Below, one piece after another: positions 1 through 8,600 of a DNA stretch of 8,809 nucleotides. The stretch spans positions 1 to 8,809 of the forward strand of contig CAZAMT010000165.1 of NCBI GenBank assembly GCA_964486145.1. The letters run 5' to 3'. Below the pieces are notes generated by a model. That model was given only the letters and a program-made list of their open reading frames with translations, was not told the origin of the DNA and did no database searches. The position numbers were made by a program, and so were the translations under genes. Source of the stretch: CAZAMT01 sp964486145. Its GTDB lineage: Bacteria > Bacteroidota > Bacteroidia > Bacteroidales > JAAAOM01. The number at the start of each line of letters is the position of its first letter. Position 1 is the first letter of the stretch.

Positions 1-964
1 CTGTTTCTGTATTCTCAACTCCTAAAGTAAAAGCCAGATTAGGATTTTCAAAATAGATCTTTTCCGGCTTTTGCAATAAGCTTATTCCTGCTGCATCCCG
101 GAATAATAAGTTGAGTATTTCAGCTTCATTCAGATAATTTAAATACTGCACCAGGCTATTTCTGCTAATGCCAGTTCTATCAGCTAATTTGCTAATATTA
201 GGTTTAAAAGGAACCGAAGTAGACAACACGTAAAGTAATTGTTTTAATTTTTTTACACCTTCCAAATTGACTGGTTTTAAAGCGGTGATATCATTTTCCA
301 GCACCAGGTGGATCACTTGCTCCAGTCGTTGTTGATAAGTCTCCCGATATTCCAGGAAAAACGGATAATAACCCATTTTAAGATAATCCTTAAATTCCTT
401 AACCGGCTTTATTTTGGTTGCAATTTCCGCACTCAAATTTTCATGCTCGTTTAAAATATCGGTTAGCGTCAATTCCTGCCATTCCAGTACCCCTGTTAAA
501 GCAAGGTATTCCCGAAAGGATAGTCCCTTCATTTGATAAATCATGGCCCTTCGGCTTAGATCAGCCTTGGATTGAATGATATCTATTATGGATGAGCCGG
601 TAAAAACCACTTTTAATTCAGGATAGTCATCATAAATATTTTTAAGTGACTGTGACCAGTTTTCATAGCGGTGTACTTCATCAAGAAAAAGATATTTTCC
701 ACCATTTTTGACAAATTCTTCTACAAAATCGTTTAAACGATTGCCAGCAAAATATACATCATCCAAACTCACGTAAAGGTTATCTTTACCTGGGGTAAGT
801 TTCTTTTTGATGTATTGTAAAATCATGGTAGTTTTCCCCACTCCTCTGGCTCCTTTTATGCCAATCAAGCGATCCTGCCAATGAATTTGTTCCAACAAAC
901 CCCTCACAAAATCAAGAGAAATAATGCCTGTTTTTTGTCTGTGTTTTATAAACAGCTTTTCCAT
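1..964 (-). CDS. AAA ATPase with DUF4143-type C-terminus, partial (3' end outside window)
   Basis: The reading frame is open from the ATG at 964-962 to the window edge: 321 codons with no stop, so the C-terminus is missing. A P-loop is visible as GARGVGKTT (residues 38-46, K44 and T45 binding nucleotide phosphate), a Walker B as YLFLDEVHR (91-99, D95/E96), and a sensor-like VVFTGSS (119-125). Residues about 255-285 (ISKLADRTGISRNSLVQYL) look like a helix-turn-helix, followed by a segment on the way to the RDAAG/KPEKIYFENPNLAF stretch typical of the DUF4143 tail. This is the common prokaryotic AAA_14 + DUF4143 architecture, usually about 370-400 residues, so roughly four fifths is present. The protein should be cytoplasmic, as no signal peptide is seen. 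The biological role of the family is not established. It is on the same strand as the sulfatase operon but has its own promoter-like box and palindrome, so I infer it is not functionally part of that operon. Confidence 0.9.
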   Translation of the reverse strand, partial: MEKLFIKHRQKTGIISLDFVRGLLEQIHWQDRLIGIKGARGVGKTTMILQYIKKKLTPGKDNLYVSLDDVYFAGNRLNDFVEEFVKNGGKYLFLDEVHRYENWSQSLKNIYDDYPELKVVFTGSSIIDIIQSKADLSRRAMIYQMKGLSFREYLALTGVLEWQELTLTDILNEHENLSAEIATKIKPVKEFKDYLKMGYYPFFLEYRETYQQRLEQVIHLVLENDITALKPVNLEGVKKLKQLLYVLSTSVPFKPNISKLADRTGISRNSLVQYLNYLNEAEILNLLFRDAAGISLLQKPEKIYFENPNLAFTLGVENTET

Positions 965-976
965 TTTTGCTAATTG

Positions 977-1019
977 TGATAAGCAAAATTATATATTTTT
1001 TGCTTATCATGCTAAGCAA
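977..1019. promoter_or_regulatory. Operator-like inverted repeat with three TAAGCAA half-sites
   Basis: A perfect 12-bp inverted repeat pairs 977-988 (TGATAAGCAAAA) with 998-1009 across a 9-nt AT-only spacer. A third copy of the core, TAAGCAA at 1013-1019, pairs with the 1000-1006 arm as a second 7-bp inverted repeat with a 6-nt spacer. The three core copies at 980-986 (+), 1000-1006 (-) and 1013-1019 (+) start 20 and 13 bp apart. The array fills the gap between the last operon gene and the ATPase and covers the ATPase -7 box. It fits an operator better than an intrinsic terminator, because no T-tract follows the stem on the minus strand. The binding protein is unknown. Confidence 0.5.
984..991 (-). 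promoter_or_regulatory. Bacteroidota -7 promoter box for the ATPase gene
   Basis: On the minus strand this reads TAATTTTG, a perfect match to the Bacteroidota -7 consensus TAnnTTTG. It would start transcription near 979, giving a leader of about 15 nt before the ATG at 964. A -33 TTG element at the usual spacing is not clear; the nearest TTG (1019-1017) is 25 nt upstream, rather far. The TTTG part of the box lies inside one arm of the inverted repeat, so a protein bound there would block the promoter. Confidence 0.55.
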
Positions 1020-1026
1020 TTTCTCT

Positions 1027-1782
1027 TTACAATTCCTTTATCCAGATATTTCTGAACTGCACCAGGCTGGAGGCTCCTCTCAGTTTTCCGGTATTTTCAT
1101 CAATTCCTCCGTGGTGTTGTAATCCTATTCGTCCTTTTTTATCAAGTCCGGGGAACAATGCATTATCAATCACTTTAATGCCGTTATTTACAATCGTAAT
1201 CCGCTCCCCATTCACGGTGATATCAAAAGCATTCCATTGTCCGACAGGCTTATCTGCATTCTCAGCAGGCACTGCTCCGGCGCGTACATCGGCTGGTAAA
1301 GATTTATTGTTCCGTACGGACCAAAGTTCTCCGGATCCTACCGGCCAGCACCAGAGATTTGTTTGACCAACACCTTTTAACAGGATTCCTGAATCGGAGT
1401 TGGGCATACGCTTATAATATGTTTTCCCTTCAGCATCTGTTGCATAGCTTCCATCGGGTAAAATCACCGGAACATTAAAAAGATGGGCGCCATACCCTGT
1501 AAAACGCCATTCCACATGAAGTTGAAAATTTTCATATTCTTTTTCGGACCAAAGGTTTTTATCCTTTTTTGCTTCTGACTGTGCATCGTAGTCAATCACT
1601 CCTTCCACAACGTTCCAGTGTCCGTTGTCGCCTTCCGGAACAATCCATCCGGTTAGGTCGCTGCCATTAAACAGAGAGGTATAACCTTGTTTTTCAAATT
1701 CGGAAATGCTTTGGGCGCATGCTACCAAAGATATGCTTCCTGCCATTACTGCTGTAATAAAAAAGATTTTTATGTTTTCCAT
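1027..1782 (-). CDS. DUF1080 / 3-keto-disaccharide hydrolase family protein, probable lipoprotein
   Basis: This 251-residue protein has the classic DUF1080 (PF06439) layout. It opens with LFNGSDLTGW (residues 37-46), then QLHVEWRF (87-94), DSGILLKG (130-137), WNAFDITVNGERITIVNNG (183-201), and ends with GRIGLQHHG (218-226) and RNIWIKEL (244-251). The fold is a concanavalin-like beta-sandwich, and characterised members hydrolyse glycosides whose sugar has been oxidised at C3. The N-terminus has a hydrophobic stretch ending in a lipobox, LVAC (C22), so it is probably lipidated; cleavage by signal peptidase I after ACA is the alternative. The start at 1782 directly precedes the signal sequence. 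It is the last gene of the operon, 45 bp after the sulfatase. The segment at 95-125 is longer than in many relatives. The substrate cannot be read from the sequence. Confidence 0.88.
   Translation of the reverse strand: MENIKIFFITAVMAGSISLVACAQSISEFEKQGYTSLFNGSDLTGWIVPEGDNGHWNVVEGVIDYDAQSEAKKDKNLWSEKEYENFQLHVEWRFTGYGAHLFNVPVILPDGSYATDAEGKTYYKRMPNSDSGILLKGVGQTNLWCWPVGSGELWSVRNNKSLPADVRAGAVPAENADKPVGQWNAFDITVNGERITIVNNGIKVIDNALFPGLDKKGRIGLQHHGGIDENTGKLRGASSLVQFRNIWIKEL
1031..1052. repeat. 22-bp direct repeat, copy 1 (C-terminal codons of DUF1080 gene)
   Basis: These 22 bases are identical to 3421-3442. On the minus strand they encode most of the motif RNIWIKEL at the end of the DUF1080 domain, with the same codons in both genes. 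It is coding sequence, not a regulatory element. Confidence 0.8.
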
Positions 1783-1827
1783 ATTTTCTGGTTTAAATGA
1801 TTTAATTATTGAGTTTTTGTTTCACTT

Positions 1828-3318
1828 CTATTCTTCCCGGACCCTTTTGTATTCTTTGTTAACCGCTTTATCCCCCCAGCGGTCAATTACAGCATTCAGA
1901 GATTCATCGGTTTCGGGGAAGCGTCCTTTGTCATCCGTTTCGATGATCCACTTGTACAGAATGTCACGGTGCCTGGCCAACTCCAAAGCGTGTTCTCTTT
2001 TGAAAGAATGTATCAGGTTGTTGGTTTCATGCGGATCCTCCCAAAGATCGTACAGTTCTTCTGCCGGACGTTCGTCACTCCAAAAACGTGCCTGAACGTC
2101 ATTCAATTTACCTTCTTTGTACATGGTTCTCATTAATTTCAGGGGTTCCCGGTCATCCCGGTAGTTGGGTTGCATGTAAGGTCTGTCAGTCATAAAATTA
2201 CGAATGTACTTGTACCTGCCGGTAACTACTGCTCTTATGCGATCGATGGTGTAATCGCAACGATCGCGTGTAGCCACAACATATTCGCGATGAAAACCTT
2301 CAGCAAACATATTCATGCCATGCATGTGATCAGGAATATCGATTCCTGCCAGCTTTAGGGTTGTGGCACTGATATCTATTCCGCTAACAAGGTCTTTTCT
2401 GGCCTGGTTTTTAGGGATACCGGGCCCTGCAACAATCAGGGGGACACGGATACCTCCCTCATATAAAAATTGTTTGTGCCTTGGGAGGCGCATACCATGA
2501 TCGGAAAAAAAGAAAACAATGGTATTTTCATACAATCCGTCTTCTTTTAACCGGGCGATTATTTCTCCCAGTATTTCATCAAGCTTAAGGATGGTATTGT
2601 AATGGTGTGCAATCTCTTTTCGGTAAACTTCATGGTCGACATAATAGGGTGGAACACTTACATCATCCGGATTAACAGTTTCAGGTGGATCGTGATATTT
2701 GCCGCCGGTAAGTTGTATTTGTCCAAAAAACGGCTGCCCCTCTTTTCTGCCGGTCCATTCGGAATCGTCTTTGGCCCCTTTGAATCCGTTTTCTCCCTTG
2801 TGATCGTAAAGATCTTCATCGGAAAAGACAAAGTTGTAATGATTTTTTCCTTCGTTAAAGGTATAGTAACCTGCTGCTTTAAAAATCTCGGGCAGTGTCC
2901 GCACGCCAAGATGATTGGGATCCCATATTTCCATTTTATTTCCGCGCCACACTGAGAACGAGCTGTAATGTTCGTGCGCACCGATTGAAGTGGCGTACAT
3001 ACCGGTAATGATGGCCGAACGGGTTGGCGAACATACGCCCGATGGCATGTACGCTCTATCGAAACGGACACCGGTAGCGGCAAGTGCATCAATGTTTGGG
3101 GTTTCAACCACCTCATCACCATAGCAGCTCATCCAGGGATTGGTATCTTCCACATACACCCAAAGGATATTCGGATTTTCTTTGCCCACAGCCGGAGAGG
3201 GAGTATGGGAGTTTTGCGCAGTCGAAATTGTTGGTAAAATAAAAACAGATAAAAACAGTATCCGTATTCCGAAAATAAATTTGTTCGGATAGGGTTGCGT
3301 TTGTTTACAATGATTCAT
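1828..3318 (-). CDS. S1-family (formylglycine-dependent) sulfatase, secreted; variant active-site clade
   Basis: A 496-residue alkaline-phosphatase-fold sulfatase that would remove sulfate esters from a carbohydrate. The formylglycine motif is CSPTR (C96-R100) inside GVCSPTRSAIITG. The N-terminal metal motif is VEDTNPW (E57/D58) rather than the usual DDxG. The second metal motif is FSDHGMRLPRHK (D273/H274, K282 likely contacting sulfate), followed by YEGGIRVPLIV. Where many relatives have GKWHLG this protein has GKNHYNF (157-163). Together these mark a different S1 subfamily from the other sulfatase in the window. The long n-region, hydrophobic stretch (about 14-31) and STA-Q (A34/Q35) suggest signal peptidase I export to the periplasm or outside. 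The C-terminal part carries the usual ELYDLWEDPHETNNL motif (421-435). Maturation of C96 needs an anSME- or FGE-type enzyme not present here. It sits between two DUF1080 genes. Confidence 0.93.
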   Translation of the reverse strand: MNHCKQTQPYPNKFIFGIRILFLSVFILPTISTAQNSHTPSPAVGKENPNILWVYVEDTNPWMSCYGDEVVETPNIDALAATGVRFDRAYMPSGVCSPTRSAIITGMYATSIGAHEHYSSFSVWRGNKMEIWDPNHLGVRTLPEIFKAAGYYTFNEGKNHYNFVFSDEDLYDHKGENGFKGAKDDSEWTGRKEGQPFFGQIQLTGGKYHDPPETVNPDDVSVPPYYVDHEVYRKEIAHHYNTILKLDEILGEIIARLKEDGLYENTIVFFFSDHGMRLPRHKQFLYEGGIRVPLIVAGPGIPKNQARKDLVSGIDISATTLKLAGIDIPDHMHGMNMFAEGFHREYVVATRDRCDYTIDRIRAVVTGRYKYIRNFMTDRPYMQPNYRDDREPLKLMRTMYKEGKLNDVQARFWSDERPAEELYDLWEDPHETNNLIHSFKREHALELARHRDILYKWIIETDDKGRFPETDESLNAVIDRWGDKAVNKEYKRVREE

Positions 3319-3344
3319 AATTGTTTTGTTTTGATTTTTATACA

Positions 3345-3361
3345 GAAAATTATATAATTTT
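3345..3361 (-). promoter_or_regulatory. Possible internal promoter / AT palindrome before the second sulfatase
   Basis: The 71-bp gap between the DUF1080 gene and the sulfatase is the longest inside the operon. It holds a perfect 16-bp palindrome (3346-3361), made only of A and T. Its minus-strand edge reads TAATTTTC, matching TAnnTTTG at five of six fixed positions, 27 nt before the sulfatase start. No -33 element is clear, and in such AT-rich DNA this may be chance. Confidence 0.25.
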
Positions 3362-3389
3362 TTTATTTTATATCCGGGTTATACATGAT

Positions 3390-4166
3390 TTAAAAATCTG
3401 TATCTGCATCTTTCAGGTCTAATTCCTTTATCCAGATATTTCGGTATAGTACATCGTGTCCCTCGGCTTGCAGTTTTATGCCTCCCGGAGTGTCGGTGAT
3501 GCCTTTGCCACCATCATTTCCGCCGTCCAGTCCTGAATTTGGCCCACCCCACACCTGGTTAATTGTCTGATTCACATGCACTTTTTCACCATTGAAATAC
3601 ATGGTTACCATAGCGCGCTCAACCCTTTTTCCATCTTTGAACCGGGCTGCACGAAATTTTATGTCGTATGCATTCCATTTACCTAAGCCGTTATAAAGAT
3701 GATACGGGGAGGGAGTTTCGTTAATGACTGCACCCAACCCGTGTTTGGATGAGTCCCCATCAAGAATTTGGATTTCATATCGGTTTTGCAGATAAACGCC
3801 GCTATTGCCACCCTTGGTGGGGATGAGAAATTCGACATGCAGCCTGAAATCACGGAATTTTTCTTTGGTTACAATGTCTGCTGCACCGTATTTTCCGCCT
3901 GCTGCCGCAGGGTCGCCACTGCTTACCACGGTACCTTTATCTACCGGGTCATTAACGATTTCCCACTTAATGGGCAGTTCTGCAGCCAGCCTGGGGCCTT
4001 CCCAGTATGTCCATTTTTCATGCAACATTTTTTCAGTACCATTGAAAAGCACTTCGGCATCTTTGGGGGCTTTAATGCCTGCGCCGGTTTGGGTCAGCCC
4101 GGGCAGGGATACTTGCAAAAAAATAAAAACCAAAAGTAGAATTGTTAAAGGATGATGTTGTTTCAT
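3390..4166 (-). CDS. DUF1080 / 3-keto-disaccharide hydrolase family protein, secreted
   Basis: A 258-residue DUF1080 (PF06439) protein. The family markers are EVLFNGTEK (38-46), FRLHVEFLIP (107-116), GNSGVYLQNRYEIQILD (120-136), YNGLGKWNAYDIKFRAARF (158-176), a strand with YFNGEKVHVN (190-199), and GGIKLQAEGHDVLYRNIWIKEL (228-249). This is the more canonical of the two copies: the GNSGVYLQ...EIQILD core is intact, whereas the copy at 1027-1782 has diverged there. The N-terminus (about 1-26) is a signal peptide without a lipobox, so it is probably a soluble periplasmic protein. By family knowledge it would cleave a C3-oxidised glycoside; the oxidising enzyme is not in the window. The gene starts 39 bp after the sulfatase stop, which supports co-transcription. 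It shares little with the other copy outside the domain motifs, so any duplication was not recent. Confidence 0.9.
   Translation of the reverse strand: MKQHHPLTILLLVFIFLQVSLPGLTQTGAGIKAPKDAEVLFNGTEKMLHEKWTYWEGPRLAAELPIKWEIVNDPVDKGTVVSSGDPAAAGGKYGAADIVTKEKFRDFRLHVEFLIPTKGGNSGVYLQNRYEIQILDGDSSKHGLGAVINETPSPYHLYNGLGKWNAYDIKFRAARFKDGKRVERAMVTMYFNGEKVHVNQTINQVWGGPNSGLDGGNDGGKGITDTPGGIKLQAEGHDVLYRNIWIKELDLKDADTDF
3421..3442. repeat. 22-bp direct repeat, copy 2 (C-terminal codons of DUF1080 gene)
   Basis: Identical to 1031-1052. It encodes the conserved RNIWIKEL end of the DUF1080 domain. Identity stops immediately outside these bases. Confidence 0.8.
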
Positions 4167-4205
4167 AATTGAATGTTTTGTTAGTTGAGGTTACGTATTT
4201 ACATG

Positions 4206-5627
4206 CTATGGCGTATTATCCGGATTCATTTCAAACCGGAACGGGAAGTTTTCAGATTTTGTATGTTCTTGTTCCATGATGGTTATCATTTGTTCCACAA
4301 TATCCGGATGTTCATCTGCAATGTCATTGCTTTCCGAAGGATCATGATTTAAATTATACAATTCAATATCGTCATGAAAGCCTTTTTCATGCACATCCAG
4401 CCGGATGGCTTTCCAGTTACCTTTGCGGACAGCTTGCTTTCCTCCTTGCTCATGAAATTCCCAGTACAACACCCTGATGTCTTTTATATCCTTATTATCA
4501 AGGAATGTTGATTTTAATGATATGCCGTCGGTATTTGCAGTAACATTCTGCCCGGTGATATCGGCAAAGGTTGGAAGGATATCAACAAAATAACCAATGG
4601 AATGGTTGATCTGTCCTTCAGGTATTGTGCCCGGCATGGAAATAATCAGCGGGACCCTTATACCACCTTCATAGACATCCCTTTTCCTGCCCCTAAGCTT
4701 TCCGGAACTATCGAACCTTCCTTCCCAGCGCTCGGCAGCACCATTGTCTGAAGTGAAAAACAGCAAGGTATTTTTTTCAATTCCCTTTTTCTTTAAAAGC
4801 GAAATAACTTTTCCTACATCCTCATCAATCAAGCTTATCATGGATGCATGGATTTTTTCATTTTCGGTCCATTCCTTATCCTGATATAAGGGGTTTATTT
4901 CGGGTATTTCATAATCGGAATGTGGCAATAAATAAGGAATATAAAGGAAAAACGGATTTTCTTTACCAGCATGGCGATTTATAAAATCCAGGGCAAAATC
5001 AGTAAAAAGATTATGGGTAAAAACACCTTCCTGTCCATCTTCGTTTTCCGGTATTTCATATTTTTCTTTGTTTTTCCAGATATAGTCGTTGTAATGGTCA
5101 TGTGCCCTGCGTTGGTTTAAAAAACCAAACCATTCATCAAATCCCTGATCGTTGGGCAGTCCCGCAGTGCCGGGTTCTCCCAATCCCCATTTACCGGTCA
5201 TGGCTGTAATGTATCCGGCATTTTTAAGCACCTCGGCAATGGTTACATCTTCATCTTTCAACGGTACCCTGCCTTCGCCTCCTGCCAATCCTGTAACACC
5301 TCCAATGCCAAAATTTCCCCTTACAGTGGTATGTCCGGTATGCAATCCTGTCATTAAAACACTTCTCGCAGGAGCACATACTGGTGAACCGGAATAGAAA
5401 TTTGTAAACTTAAGGCCATTTCCTGCAAGAACATCAATGTTTGGTGTTTGAATAATTTGTTGTCCGTAACATCCGAGATCACCATAGCCCAGGTCATCGG
5501 TCATGATGAAAATGATGTTAGGACCTGATGCTGACGTATCCAAACCTGTTTGGGTGTTTTTACAGGCATACAGGGTAAAGAATATCGGGAGTACGAAAAT
5601 CAGTATCGTTGCCGGATGTTTTCTCAT
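4206..5627 (-). CDS. S1-family arylsulfatase-like lipoprotein
   Basis: A 473-residue S1 sulfatase. The metal motif is IMTDDLGYGDLG (D44/D45). The formylglycine motif is CAPAR (C84-R88) in PVCAPARSVLMTG, fitting the broader CxPxR form with Ala at the fourth place instead of Ser/Thr. It is followed by GLHTGHTTVRGN (94-105), TGKWGLG (144-150, with Gly where many sulfatases have His), a PH at 235-236, TSDNGA (D294/N295), and RGRKRDVYEGGIRVP with K315 as the likely sulfate-binding lysine. The signal sequence ends in LYAC (C22), a plausible lipobox, so it is probably anchored to a membrane. The start codon overlaps the GH106 stop as ATGA, implying translational coupling and a joint role in glycan breakdown. 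The motifs differ throughout from the sulfatase at 1828-3318, so the two probably act on different sulfate positions. No maturase gene is seen. Confidence 0.94.
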   Translation of the reverse strand: MRKHPATILIFVLPIFFTLYACKNTQTGLDTSASGPNIIFIMTDDLGYGDLGCYGQQIIQTPNIDVLAGNGLKFTNFYSGSPVCAPARSVLMTGLHTGHTTVRGNFGIGGVTGLAGGEGRVPLKDEDVTIAEVLKNAGYITAMTGKWGLGEPGTAGLPNDQGFDEWFGFLNQRRAHDHYNDYIWKNKEKYEIPENEDGQEGVFTHNLFTDFALDFINRHAGKENPFFLYIPYLLPHSDYEIPEINPLYQDKEWTENEKIHASMISLIDEDVGKVISLLKKKGIEKNTLLFFTSDNGAAERWEGRFDSSGKLRGRKRDVYEGGIRVPLIISMPGTIPEGQINHSIGYFVDILPTFADITGQNVTANTDGISLKSTFLDNKDIKDIRVLYWEFHEQGGKQAVRKGNWKAIRLDVHEKGFHDDIELYNLNHDPSESNDIADEHPDIVEQMITIMEQEHTKSENFPFRFEMNPDNTP

Positions 5628-8600
5628 TTTTTATTATTTTTTTGTGAAAGATTAAATATTTCAAAGATATGTATTTGCACAGGTCCAAGCAAGCCTGATT
5701 CCTGTAGTCCATAATTTTCATTGGGTAATAATTCCAGGGGAGCATGCCAGGCCGTGGGCAGGGTTACAATGCTTGATTTTACCCTTCTTTCGGCTTTTGG
5801 AAGCTTATAATCGCCAATCATACGGTTTGGCCACCGGTTAACAACTTCTATCTTCAGTTGGTTTGAACCGGCCGTTATATGATTCGTTATATCAACCTGC
5901 AGCGCACCTGTCCACACCTGACCAATGGAATCACCGTTGATAAATACTTCTGCAACTTCTTCAATTTTCCCGAGATCCAGAATCACTTGTTTTGGTGAAA
6001 GAAATGTTTCCTCCGGTATATTAAATGTGTTGGTATAATTAGCTGTACCTGAGAAATATTTTATGCGATGTTCATCAAATGACGACCATGATTTTAGTTC
6101 TTTAAAATCAACATTAAATTTATCATTCCAGGGATCCAAAAAGGTTACATTCCAGGAGTCTTTTAATTTGACAGCCTCAGGTGAAGTTTTTAAAAGCGAC
6201 ATGCTATCGTCACTTGTTTGAAAGATGCTAAAAGTACCCTGTTGCAACAGGGCAACCTTTCCTTTACCTAAATCTTCAAAAGGCCATGTACCCGGAACCA
6301 TCACGGCAGGAAAAATGGTAATGCCGTCTTTTTCAACTACCATGTTGCGTTGTTGGTTATGATAGAAAACAATAAAAACGGAACCATAAGGTGCCAGGGA
6401 TACAGGTACTTTTGTAGTTGCAATGTCTGAATTGTAAATGTTCAGTGGTGTAACATTGCCTGTTACAGGATCCCAACGCTCGGGTTGTTTTCCTTTTACC
6501 CGGAAATTTGCAACTGTGGAAATATTTACGGGGTATGGATTTCGGATAAAATAGATATCTGCCGTATCATTGCGCCTGTGAATATAATCAAGGGTGTCTC
6601 CGGGATTAGAGGTACTGAAAATGGCATCCGGGTGTATACCTTTTTCTGTAAGCACCTGCCGGGGTGTTTTTCCCCATATCAGTGTACCTTTTCCAACTTT
6701 ACGCTCCCTTATAATCTCCCCGTCAATACTGTCCCACAGTATGTTGGCCAGGTTTTGAACAGCGGAATCACGTTTACTGTTGTTTCCGGTCAATCCGTTA
6801 CTTTTAACCGGTTTCGGGCCAATGATTGTCGCCCCGTTTTCAAGCAACTGTTCAACCTTCTTAAGTATGGAGAAAGTCATATAATCTTTGTTGGGGAGAA
6901 CCAGTACTTCGTATTGCTGACCGTGCGGCAGCATTAATTTGCCATCTTTTACATAAAGACGGTTGAGCAGGATGTCGGCGTTGGCAATATCGTAATCATA
7001 ACCCAGCCCAAGTTCGGGCTTAACATGTTTTGGCCCTGCAAAGAAAGGGGCTTTCTCTCCATGATAGTAAAGTACATCAGCAATAAAATTACCCTGTTGC
7101 AACATATAACTGCTTCGCCCGAGGTAGTGCATGAAGCCATCGGCTTTGGGCCACCAAATGAGATTCTCTGAAATGATGTTACCAAAACTGTAAATCCAGC
7201 CCGGTAAGCCAGCTTCCGGAGGGGTATGAGGAAATGTATGGAAATCGATTCGGTTGAGCCCTTCTGCAAAAGCACGGTCGGAATATGGTTTTAAATCGCC
7301 TGGCCCATACGACCACAAATGCACTCCAGTAAATGCTTCGGCAGTAACATAAGGTTGGTTGTAAAGATGTGCTGCACTGGCAATGCCTTTAATTATCTGA
7401 AGATGTTCACGCGGCTTACCATTATCGGAAACCCAAAACTCTCCTCTTGGCCAGGACAATGCACCTGAAGATTTAATGGATTCCATGGGCACATCCATGT
7501 GTACAGGAGGCCCCGGGCCTGCTGCTTCCGAGGTGAAACCAATTCCATAGCGGTTACAAACTTCTTTGGCTTTGGCATAATGGTTTTGAATAACCAACTC
7601 GCTGCGCAGGTTGTTGAAGTCGAACAGAAAGCGGTCGGTGATTTCCTGGTTATCTACGGTGAAACCTTCCAGTGCCGGTAAGTATCTAATGATGTCGTAG
7701 CCCAGGCTGTCTTTAAATGTTTGCGGAAGCGTGGGAGTCCATAGCCCCTTAAATTCATAACTGTCGGCACAGAGATATTTTAAAGGTGAATTTTCAAGCG
7801 GGCCGGTGTGCTTTTCCATGAGATCAAGCAGATGGGTTAGGTGTATCTCAGTAGCTTCAGGATTCAGAAAATCGAGTGCTGGTTTTAAAGTGGCCGGTGT
7901 TGGAGTTAAACCGTGTTCGGTAGTTCGCGACCACACAAATCGCAAAATTTCCCAGTTTCCTTCCGGTACATCCCATGTTAACCGATCGCCTTCAGTTTGG
8001 GCGGTTAAATCGACTAATTCATTCTTTCGAATGAGTTTTTCATCGTTTCCCTGGACAGGATACGCCAGAACGGCCACATTATCCCAGTATTTCGGTCGAC
8101 CGTTTTCATCGCGCTGCAACGGCTTATAATCAAATTTTTTATCGGGTTTAATTTCGGGAAAAGGCAACGTAAATGTTTGTTTCCCCGATTTATTTACTGA
8201 GGCAGTGGTGAGGTACAACGCCATGTGGGAGTGTTCGGGATCAATGTAGCTCACCGACTGGTTCCAGATATAACCCAGCTCAAAACCAGTTTCGCGGGCT
8301 GCATTCACGGCAATGCCCACACCCCTTTGAAACTTATCACTTATCTGATCAGGCCCGATGGGAACAACACCTTTCGGATCCTGAACCGTGGGAGCATCCC
8401 AAATGTCGAATCCGCCCATGCCTTTTTCTTTGGCCAGTTTTATTTCCCGCCAGATTTCTGTGGAATCGTAGTTGCCGTTAACCCATGTCCACAGTCCACG
8501 TGGACGGGCATCGATGGGTGGCGTCTGAAAATTTTTTTTAAGTCCAATGGTGAGTTCCGCTACTGGATGATCGTCCTGGCACGATTGCAGGAACAAAGTG

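Noticed and set aside
1..964. ATPase as a working part of the sulfated-glycan operon
   Set aside because: It is cytoplasmic, has its own promoter-like box and palindrome after a 62-bp gap, and its family is not linked to glycan breakdown.
977..1009. Inverted repeat as an intrinsic terminator for the sulfatase operon
   Set aside because: The stem is followed by CAATTAGC rather than a T-tract on the minus strand, and the promoter box lies inside it; an operator is the better reading.
2658..3122. 154-codon open frame on the minus strand inside the second sulfatase
   Set aside because: It is an out-of-frame overlap with the sulfatase active-site region and has no recognisable protein features.
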